The position numbers and the translations under genes are program-made. A stretch of DNA of 6,162 nucleotides from UMGS902 sp045580835. GTDB taxonomy: Bacteria; Bacillota; Clostridia; Oscillospirales; CAG-272. Below the pieces are notes generated by a model. It was not told the DNA's origin, ran no database searches, and was given only the letters and a program-made list of their open reading frames with translations. The DNA lies in contig JAZNOM010000113.1 of assembly GCA_045580835.1 (NCBI GenBank), positions 1 to 6,162 on the forward strand, read 5' to 3'. Positions 1-5,860 of the stretch are shown here, in pieces; position 1 is the first letter of the stretch; each line of letters opens with the position of its first letter.

Positions 1-150
1 GACGGTAATATCACCGTTGCGGATGCACTCTGCGCGCTTTCCTCGGTGGTTGGCAAAGAAACCTATAAGAATGCCGACATTGACGGTGACGGCAAAATCA
101 CCATGCAGGATGCACTCGGTATTATGAAAAAAACGGTTAAAGGAGAATAA
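1..150 (+). CDS. C-terminal dockerin of a secreted protein (5' end outside window)
   Basis: Reading frame 1 is open from the first base to a TAA at 148-150 and gives 49 residues. They form most of a type I dockerin, the calcium-binding module that docks secreted proteins onto cohesin domains. The first EF-hand-like loop is cut by the window edge, starting at its position 5 (DGNITVAD). The second loop is complete (DIDGDGKITMQD), with calcium-ligand positions 1, 3, 5 and 12 all Asp. Each loop is followed by a helix, ALCALSSVVG and ALGIMKKTVKG. At loop positions 10-11, which set partner specificity in well-studied dockerins, this domain has VA and MQ. The rest of the protein, including any enzymatic domain, is outside the window, so its function cannot be named. 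It ends 2 bases before the next ATG, and its last codons contain that gene's ribosome binding site, so the two genes are probably cotranscribed and translationally coupled. Confidence 0.88.
   Translation, partial: DGNITVADALCALSSVVGKETYKNADIDGDGKITMQDALGIMKKTVKGE
141..145 (+). promoter_or_regulatory. Ribosome binding site inside the upstream gene's last codons
   Basis: AGGAG lies 7 bases before the ATG at 153 and overlaps the last sense codons (Lys-Gly-Glu) of the preceding dockerin gene. It fixes the start of the 1665-residue gene and means ribosomes ending the first gene finish on top of the second gene's start region. Confidence 0.85.
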
Positions 151-152
151 CA

Positions 153-3100
153 ATGAGTAAAAGAATAATTGCAATATTTGTTTTAGTTTTGTCGCTTTCG
201 CTTTTTGCATCTGCGGCAGAAATCTCCTCGGCAAACGATATGCTCACGCTTATGAATACTCCTTCCATGTGGGCAGACAGTTATACTCTTACAAACGATA
301 TTAACCTTGCCGATGCGACAAACGGTCTTTCGCAGACGCCTATCGGTACCGAGGAAAATCCGTTTACCGGTAACTTTAACGGTGGTGGATTTACCGTCAG
401 CGGTATTAACATTAGCGGCACGAACAATGTAGGTCTTTTTGGCTACATCAGTGGCGATCAAGCGGTAACTATTGAAAACCTTACCGTCAGCGGTACTGTC
501 AGCGGTACGGGCGAAAACATCGGCGGTCTTATCGGACACGTTCTCGCAACAAACGTTACTATAAAAAACTGTATTAACCTTTGTACGGTAAAAGACGGTA
601 CCGAATTTCTCGGCGGTATCATCGGTAGGCTTGCGCTTAGTGCAGAAACTGCACTAATAAGCGGATGCAAAAACGAAGGTGCAGTCACGGCGACAAAGAG
701 TTATGCCGGCGGTATTGCGGGATTTGCTTCCAATACAAAAGGTTCGACAACCATTGAAAAGTGCTTGAACACGGGAACCGTTACCACTGCAAACGGCGCT
801 TCGGCAGGTATCGTCGGCTATTGGCGTGTATATGCAGGGGCTGCCGGAAAATGCTTTGTTCAGGATTGTATGAACACGGGTGCTATGGTTGCAGGTACAA
901 GCGGCTATGCCGGCGGTATCATTGCACACGGAGCAGGTCAGAATGCTGAATATACCGTAACCCGTTGCTTTAGCACAGGCTCGGTTACTGCATCCAAGGC
1001 AAGCTATGTGCGCCCGATAGTGGGCAGACCTGCGGCGGCTGCAGTTTCGGCAGGCGGCATATCCAACTGCTACTATACTTCAACCGATTCCTACGTTGCG
1101 GATACTGCAAACGGCGGTGAAATCTACGTTTCGGATGCAACAGTCGTGGCAAACGTTTCGGGACTTGGCGAAAACTTTGTACTTGTTAATGGTTACGCTC
1201 CCGAGCTCAAGGTCTTCCATAAGCACATTGAGGATGGAGAATACATAATTACAACTGCAACGCACAGTAAGATCTGTTACTGCGGAGAAACGGCAGTTTC
1301 TGAAGAGCATACTTTTGCAGACGGCGTATGTGATAAGTGCGGTGCACAGCAAATAACTTGCGCACACGAGGGCAAGTATGAAGTTGTCGAAACTTCTCCG
1401 ACTTGTTCTCTGGTCGGAAGCAAGTACGAATACTGTCCTGACTGTAGCCAAAGGGTAGGCGACAATATTGAAATCCCCGTGGATTTGACAAACCATAGCG
1501 GCACACTTGCAATGTCTTTTGCAAACGGTGCCGTAATCTACACCTGCTCGGCTTGTAGCAACGTTGTGTATACGGACAGTGCACTTCTTACTACCGTTTA
1601 CGTTTCCGAAAGCGGAAAAGAACTTGTAGGAAACGTTACCTCACAGATAGGTACACAGGAAAATCCTTTCAAGAACTTTACCGAGGCTATGCAGTATGCG
1701 GCGTATAACACTGCGGACGTTACCGTAACTATCCTTGACAGTGCAACTACACCTGCAAAATATACTACTCCTGCATTTACGAATACCATTACAGTAAGCG
1801 GCGGAACTCTCAATACCAATACCCGCTTTATTATGAACGGTCCCATGGTATTTGAGCATCTCTGCTTCTCCGACAGCGGCAGTACCTTTATTGCGGCACA
1901 GGAGCATAAGGTTGTAATGGGAGAGGGTATTACCGTAATTGGCGACGGCATTTATCTTGTCGGCGGTTACGAAGGCGGAAGTGCTAAGAACGCTGATATT
2001 TCCGCTACCGGATACTCAACCGATATAACCATTCGCTCAGGTGTGTACCGTGCTGTTATCGGTGCAAACAGAAATCTTGACGGTGCTTACTCGGGTACTG
2101 TGAATATTACTGTCGGTAAAACAAATGCAAACGATACTCTCCAAATTACAAATACGTTTGTAACCGCTTCGCTGAATTACGAAGGCGGTAACAACGTGTA
2201 TGCAACGGTTGTTTTTGACGGTGACATTGATTCTATTGCAACTTTTTATGCCGTATCCTCTGTTGATGCACAAGGCCGTTTTGACGTTGACGTAGTGGTA
2301 TGCGGCGGTACGGATTCAAGCAAACTTGCAGTTAGCTTAAAGGGAAGTGACTATGCTCTGAACGTATATTCCGACTCCCGCAAAGACGGTGCCGATACAT
2401 TTGCGGCGGCAATTATCGGTGAAGAAAACGTACAGCCTTACAGTCATTATTGCTTAAAGGTGAACGGCGAGCATCCCGATGCAAATGCAGACGAAGTCTG
2501 TGACAATTGCGGTGCGAAAATCGGATGTGAGCACGAGAGCGGCGAATGGATTGAAACTTCATCTGCAAACTGCGCTGCTTATGCAAAATATACTTGGTTC
2601 TGCTCCGACTGCAAAGAGCTTATCGAGGATATGACAAAAGACGGCGACAGCTATGCGGCAGATGTCCACGTTTCCGAGAGTTACGAGTGGCAAGCCAACG
2701 GCGAAAAGTATTACTTTATTTGCACTGCTTGTAAAACATCGGTAGAGCAGACAGAGGAGCCAACCGTTTACGTTTCCGAAAGCGGAAATGACAAAAATGA
2801 CGGCTTGAATTCAGTAAATGCGGTTGCAAGCCTTACCGAAGCGGTAAGCCGTATTGCAAACGTTGGCGGTACAGTAGTGGTTTGCGGCAGCTATCCGCTC
2901 TCCAATACCACTCTCCCCACGTATTCAAAGCCTATTACGATTAAAGGCTCGGATACTTCCGACAGCTTCACAAGAGGCGGATTTAAGATTTCTTCAAAGA
3001 CGCTCCTTTCTCTCGGCGGAGAAACCGTGCTTGACAATCTTCTTTTTGACGGCAGTGCAACTTATATTATTGCTTGTAATTGGAACAACGTGACATTTGG

Positions 3101-5150
3101 TGCGATTGAAGCAATTAACAATGCACAGGCTTACATACTTTTAGGTAAGTATAATATCAAAAAGAATGATGATACTTTAGCGGATGCAACGCTTACAATC
3201 ACCGAGGGGGCATTGGTTTCCGATCATGCTTCCGATACCGAGACTGCGACACGTTTCTATTCTCGTATTTACCTTGGTGACAGTTTGGGCGCAGACGGTA
3301 TTTCGGTATCGAACAAAACCGCTACGCTAAGCGCAACGAATGCAGACATCGGTGTGCTTTATACAATGTCCACCTCCTCAAATTACATGAATAATCCTGT
3401 TATAAGCTGCGAAACAACCGTAAATCTTTACGGCAGAACAAGAGTTGATCAGGGACGCACGGGCGACAAGAACGTAAGTGCCGCGGATTCGACCGCTTCG
3501 CTCGCAAAGCAGACGCTTAACTTCTTTGACAATTCCTATATCGGTACAAATTATTATATCCGCAATGTCGAAAATACGGTTTTGTACGTTTCGGGCTCGA
3601 CTGACGGCAGAACCGTTCCTATGGATGTTGGATTTGCATTCTATTCGGCGGGCAGTTTTGCAACCGATGAAACAAATATGAACGTGGACTTTAGTTACGG
3701 TACGCACAGCTTTGCACCGGCACTGTCCGAACCTCTTTCCTATAATGCCGAGGCAACCGCACAGAAGATTGTTACCGTAAACAAGACGGACGAATGCGTA
3801 TATACCTCAAAAGTAACTGTAGAGGCTACACCTGATGCAAACGGTACAAAACTTTACTCTTGCACTTGCGGCAGAAGATACACCGAGAAATATGAGTATT
3901 CTTGCGAAGAAATGGCACATTTCTATGTTGCAAACACAGACGGAACATATACTTGTACTGTTTGTGATAAAAACTTTACCAAGGTCAGCGGCGACAATAT
4001 ATTTGCAATTTCTTCCGCTGTTGTGGAAAACGGTACCGTAACCGTTACCGCTACGGTAAAAGGTAATTTTGCTGCGGCACTTGTAAATGTTGTATTGCCG
4101 AGCGGATTTACATTTGCAGAGGCTATGCTTCCCACTGCGGACGGATTTGTATGCAGCGGTAATGCAAATGAAAGCGTATATTCGATTTCTATTCTCTCTG
4201 ACAATGCCGCTTCAAAGCCTCTCGATACGGAAGTCAAGCTTGTGTACGGTTATGAAAGCGGTATTGTGGCATCGGGACAACTTGTTGAGATTTCCGTTCC
4301 CGAGCTTTATAACGGCGATATGGAAAAAGAAGTTGCTACCACCGTTTGTGCTCTCACCGGCATAAGCGATTGTGCACATTCCGTTACCGAGGATGTCATA
4401 ACACTTGCACCTACTTGTTCCGATACAGGACTTAAGAAGGTAGTATGTGCAGAGTGTAAAACCGTTATTGAGATGAATGCGGTTGTTGAAATTGACAGTA
4501 CAAATCATAGCGATTATGCTTGTGTGTCCTCCATAAACGGAATTATTTGCTCGGGATGTAAGGCGGCAGTAGATGCTCCCACCGCTCCCGTTATCATAAT
4601 GGCAACGCCTAAATTAGTTGCGAACGGCAAGGTTGAGGTCGTTGTTTCCGTAAAAGCAACCGAACCTATTTTTGCAACAAGATTTGCCATAGATGCTCCC
4701 GAAGGATTTGCGCTTCTTTCAGCAGAGTCATTGCTTGGTGATGAAACAACGTATTCACTCATTGGTCAGGACAGCATTTCACTTCCTTATGAAGCGGTTG
4801 TTATGAATATGACCTTTGCGGATGAAGCCGTTGATTTTGAGGTACTTAAGCTGACATTCTCGACAGATGCTATAGAATCCGAAACTTATACCGTATCCGT
4901 AACTCCTATCGAAACCTATAATTGTGAAATGGATTCGGTAGAAACTGCCACGGTTTTTGCCGAGGTTAGTGTTGAAGATAATACGGTAGTCGGTGACATC
5001 GACGGTGACGGACTCGTAACAGTTTTGGATGTTTTGATGCTTATCCGCACAATCGTTAACGACGAGACTGTTAACAACGGCGATATAAACGGCGACGGAA
5101 AAGTTGGTATTGTCGATGTAATTCGCGTTATGAAACTTATTGCACAGTAA
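153..5150 (+). CDS. Large secreted beta-helix / Cys-module / cohesin-like / dockerin protein
   Basis: The 1665-residue product is exported: residues 1-22 are a signal peptide (basic MSKR, hydrophobic core IIAIFVLVLSLSLFA, cleavage near ASA-A). Residues about 23-310 match the GLUG-type right-handed beta-helix: a lead-in (NPFTGNFNGGGFTVSGI, 69-85), then glycine turns such as NVGLFG, NIGGLIG, FLGGIIG and YAGGIAG about every 32 residues. Two further helix-like regions (about 481-760 and 871-1205) both open with TVYVSESG. Two cohesin-like beta-sandwiches lie at about 1282-1385 and 1478-1608. A type I dockerin (1614-1665) ends the protein, with complete loops starting at D1615 and D1644. Cysteine/histidine modules separate the large domains (403-468, 792-860, 1215-1271, 1407-1469). 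No catalytic domain, LPXTG motif or transmembrane anchor is visible. A structural, adhesive or glycan-binding part of a cohesin-docked surface complex is inferred. The dockerin and signal peptide are firm, GLUG likely, the cohesin-like calls moderate. Confidence 0.9.
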   Translation: MSKRIIAIFVLVLSLSLFASAAEISSANDMLTLMNTPSMWADSYTLTNDINLADATNGLSQTPIGTEENPFTGNFNGGGFTVSGINISGTNNVGLFGYISGDQAVTIENLTVSGTVSGTGENIGGLIGHVLATNVTIKNCINLCTVKDGTEFLGGIIGRLALSAETALISGCKNEGAVTATKSYAGGIAGFASNTKGSTTIEKCLNTGTVTTANGASAGIVGYWRVYAGAAGKCFVQDCMNTGAMVAGTSGYAGGIIAHGAGQNAEYTVTRCFSTGSVTASKASYVRPIVGRPAAAAVSAGGISNCYYTSTDSYVADTANGGEIYVSDATVVANVSGLGENFVLVNGYAPELKVFHKHIEDGEYIITTATHSKICYCGETAVSEEHTFADGVCDKCGAQQITCAHEGKYEVVETSPTCSLVGSKYEYCPDCSQRVGDNIEIPVDLTNHSGTLAMSFANGAVIYTCSACSNVVYTDSALLTTVYVSESGKELVGNVTSQIGTQENPFKNFTEAMQYAAYNTADVTVTILDSATTPAKYTTPAFTNTITVSGGTLNTNTRFIMNGPMVFEHLCFSDSGSTFIAAQEHKVVMGEGITVIGDGIYLVGGYEGGSAKNADISATGYSTDITIRSGVYRAVIGANRNLDGAYSGTVNITVGKTNANDTLQITNTFVTASLNYEGGNNVYATVVFDGDIDSIATFYAVSSVDAQGRFDVDVVVCGGTDSSKLAVSLKGSDYALNVYSDSRKDGADTFAAAIIGEENVQPYSHYCLKVNGEHPDANADEVCDNCGAKIGCEHESGEWIETSSANCAAYAKYTWFCSDCKELIEDMTKDGDSYAADVHVSESYEWQANGEKYYFICTACKTSVEQTEEPTVYVSESGNDKNDGLNSVNAVASLTEAVSRIANVGGTVVVCGSYPLSNTTLPTYSKPITIKGSDTSDSFTRGGFKISSKTLLSLGGETVLDNLLFDGSATYIIACNWNNVTFGAIEAINNAQAYILLGKYNIKKNDDTLADATLTITEGALVSDHASDTETATRFYSRIYLGDSLGADGISVSNKTATLSATNADIGVLYTMSTSSNYMNNPVISCETTVNLYGRTRVDQGRTGDKNVSAADSTASLAKQTLNFFDNSYIGTNYYIRNVENTVLYVSGSTDGRTVPMDVGFAFYSAGSFATDETNMNVDFSYGTHSFAPALSEPLSYNAEATAQKIVTVNKTDECVYTSKVTVEATPDANGTKLYSCTCGRRYTEKYEYSCEEMAHFYVANTDGTYTCTVCDKNFTKVSGDNIFAISSAVVENGTVTVTATVKGNFAAALVNVVLPSGFTFAEAMLPTADGFVCSGNANESVYSISILSDNAASKPLDTEVKLVYGYESGIVASGQLVEISVPELYNGDMEKEVATTVCALTGISDCAHSVTEDVITLAPTCSDTGLKKVVCAECKTVIEMNAVVEIDSTNHSDYACVSSINGIICSGCKAAVDAPTAPVIIMATPKLVANGKVEVVVSVKATEPIFATRFAIDAPEGFALLSAESLLGDETTYSLIGQDSISLPYEAVVMNMTFADEAVDFEVLKLTFSTDAIESETYTVSVTPIETYNCEMDSVETATVFAEVSVEDNTVVGDIDGDGLVTVLDVLMLIRTIVNDETVNNGDINGDGKVGIVDVIRVMKLIAQ
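486..509 (+). repeat. Tandem 12-base repeat, two copies, in the GLUG region
   Basis: GTCAGCGGTACT (486-497) is followed directly by GTCAGCGGTACG (498-509), differing only in the last base. The pair encodes VSGT-VSGT (residues 112-119). A related 15-base stretch, TTACCGTCAGCGGTA, occurs at both 391-405 and 481-495. These fit local slippage or codon reuse inside a repetitive beta-helix and have no clear function of their own. Confidence 0.7.
1593..1618 (+). repeat. 26-base direct repeat, copy 1 (start of beta-helix 2)
   Basis: This stretch is identical base for base to 2763-2788 and encodes TVYVSESG plus two bases of the next codon. All eight full codons match, including two six-fold-degenerate Ser codons. 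It marks the first residues after a cysteine module and opens a beta-helix region. It also contains a small inverted repeat, TTTCCG-AAAG-CGGAAA (1603-1618). The two copies are 1170 bases apart, exactly 390 codons. Confidence 0.85.
2763..2788 (+). repeat. 26-base direct repeat, copy 2 (start of beta-helix 3)
   Basis: Identical to 1593-1618 and in the same reading frame. It begins the third beta-helix region (residue 871). The following GNDKNDGLNSV resembles the 'YVS.sGnD.nDGls' opening common in secreted parallel beta-helix proteins. Recombination between the copies would remove 390 codons cleanly. Confidence 0.85.
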
Positions 5151-5158
5151 TTAAAATC

Positions 5159-5190
5159 ATCATAGCCACCGCCAAAGCGGTGGCTATGAT
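5159..5190 (+). terminator. Strong hairpin after the surface gene; weak or partial terminator
   Basis: A perfect 14-bp stem, ATCATAGCCACCGC (5159-5172) with GCGGTGGCTATGAT (5177-5190), closes a CAAA loop 8 bases after the surface gene's stop. The 3' side is ATATTAAG, not a run of T, so it is a poor intrinsic terminator on the + strand. It may give partial termination, protect the upstream mRNA 3' end or mark an RNA processing point. Only 19 bases separate it from the aldolase ATG, so the aldolase has no room for its own promoter downstream of the hairpin. Confidence 0.6.
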
Positions 5191-5197
5191 ATATTAA

Positions 5198-5201
5198 GAG
5201 G
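5198..5201 (+). promoter_or_regulatory. Ribosome binding site for the aldolase gene
   Basis: GAGG, within AAGAGGAA, lies 8 bases before the ATG at 5210 and just outside the hairpin ending at 5190. It supports this start. The hairpin leaves no room for the longer N-terminus of some relatives. Confidence 0.75.
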
Positions 5202-5209
5202 AACAATTT

Positions 5210-5764
5210 ATGGATAAATACATTCCGGTTGTAGTTATAAAAGAACTTGACGAAGTTGATAAAATTCTATCGGCATTGAAATCGAATAACATTTACTGTG
5301 CAGAAATCACATTCCGAACGGCTTGCGCCGCCGAGGCTATAAAAATAGCGTGTGAAAAATATCCCGATATGAATATCGGTGCAGGCACGGTTATCAGTGC
5401 AAAACAATGTGAAGAGGCATTGGCTGCAGGCGCAAAGTTTATTGTATCTCCGGGCTTGTCCGTCGGCGTAGCCAACGTTTGCAAAGAGAATAATATTCCG
5501 TATTATCCCGGTTGTGTTACACCGACCGAGATCATGCAAGCGTTGGAACTCGGAATAACAACGGTTAAATTCTTTCCTGCGAATATATACGGAGGGCTTT
5601 CTGCATTAAAAGCGCTTTCCGCACCGTTTCCGCAGATAAACTTTATTCCCACAGGCGGCATTGACAGAGGAAATATCGAAGAATTTCTTGCTTTTGACAA
5701 AGTTGTGGCTATAGGCGGTAGCTTCTTTGTCAAGGAGGCTTTGGAAATGTTTATTGCCAAATAA
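5210..5764 (+). CDS. eda: KDPG/KHG aldolase, short form
   Basis: The 184-residue product belongs to the 2-dehydro-3-deoxy-phosphogluconate / 4-hydroxy-2-oxoglutarate aldolase family, class I TIM-barrel enzymes that cleave KDPG to pyruvate and glyceraldehyde 3-phosphate in the cytoplasm (Entner-Doudoroff and hexuronate breakdown). Family motifs appear in order: IPVVVI (5-10), AEITFRT (31-37) with the catalytic Glu at E32, GAGTV (57-61), SPGLS (80-84), PGCVTPTEI (100-108), VKFFPANIYGG (119-129) with Schiff-base lysine K120, FIPTGGI (145-151) and IGGSFFV (168-174). All residues expected for catalysis are present. Members usually have about 205-215 residues. This one begins close to the first strand and ends soon after the GGS motif, so the last helix or helices seem missing. 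Two stops follow in tandem (TAATAA). No kdgK or uronate isomerase is visible, so whether it acts on KDPG, KHG or KDPGal cannot be decided. Confidence 0.9.
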   Translation: MDKYIPVVVIKELDEVDKILSALKSNNIYCAEITFRTACAAEAIKIACEKYPDMNIGAGTVISAKQCEEALAAGAKFIVSPGLSVGVANVCKENNIPYYPGCVTPTEIMQALELGITTVKFFPANIYGGLSALKALSAPFPQINFIPTGGIDRGNIEEFLAFDKVVAIGGSFFVKEALEMFIAK

Positions 5765-5802
5765 TAATTTGAAGAAGATTTAACAGTATTAGAAATAAAA
5801 AT

Positions 5803-5827
5803 AAAGGCTGCGAAACCGCAGCCTTTT
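5803..5827 (+). terminator. Intrinsic terminator after the aldolase gene
   Basis: A perfect 10-bp stem, AAAGGCTGCG (5803-5812) with CGCAGCCTTT (5817-5826), closes an AAAC loop. The 3' arm runs into TTTT (5824-5827) and then GCTATATA. It lies 38 bases after the aldolase stop. The opposite strand also has a T-rich tail (complement of 5791-5805), so it could stop transcription from both sides and insulate the next gene. Confidence 0.82.
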
Positions 5828-5835
5828 GCTATATA

Positions 5836-5842
5836 GAGGAGG
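5836..5842 (+). promoter_or_regulatory. Strong Shine-Dalgarno serving the mini-ORF, not the ATPase start
   Basis: GAGGAGG is the best ribosome binding site in the window. ATG 5846 is only 3 bases downstream, ATG 5852 is 9 bases away at near-ideal spacing, and the IstB-frame ATG at 5860 is 17 bases away. The well-spaced starts are therefore in a different frame from the ATPase. Read in the ATPase frame, these bases would be Glu-Glu-Val. Confidence 0.7.
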
Positions 5843-5845
5843 TTG

Positions 5846-5860
5846 ATGCCTATGATCTGA
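5846..5860 (+). other. Four-codon mini-ORF (MPMI) overlapping the next start
   Basis: ATG CCT ATG ATC TGA lies right after the strong Shine-Dalgarno. Its stop shares a base with the ATG at 5860 (TGATG), the classic geometry for stop-restart coupling. With the second ATG (5852), the best spaced, translation would give only Met-Ile-stop. It may be a leader that delivers ribosomes to the ATPase start, or the original ATPase start put out of frame by a one-base change. The sequence alone does not decide. Confidence 0.4.

Noticed and set aside
1359..1556. Cysteine module as an intracellular zinc finger, DNA-binding domain or rubredoxin
   Set aside because: The protein has a clear signal peptide and a dockerin, so the modules act outside the cell; spacing also does not fit rubredoxin.
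1603..1618. Small inverted repeat TTTCCG-AAAG-CGGAAA as a regulatory hairpin
   Set aside because: It is only 6 bp, sits inside the codons for VSESG, and recurs at 2773-2788 only because the peptide and its codons recur.
342..1688. Repeated peptide IGTEENPF (64-71) and IGTQENPF (499-506) as evidence of duplication
   Set aside because: The surrounding residues belong to different motifs (GLUG lead-in versus beta-helix opening), so short convergence is as likely as common descent.
183..5206. Many minus-strand open frames of 60-140 codons opposite the large gene
   Set aside because: They lie wholly inside a clear coding frame, have no recognisable domains, and arise from the repetitive third-base pattern of the + strand gene.
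5769..5802. Possible sigma-70 promoter (TTGAAG ... AT-rich) before the IstB-like gene
   Set aside because: No convincing -10 box at proper spacing, and the stretch is followed at once by an intrinsic terminator hairpin that would stop such a transcript.
5827..5835. TGCTATATA as an extended -10 for the ATPase gene
   Set aside because: Only 4 of 6 matches to TATAAT, no -35 at 17 bases, and transcription would start inside the Shine-Dalgarno.
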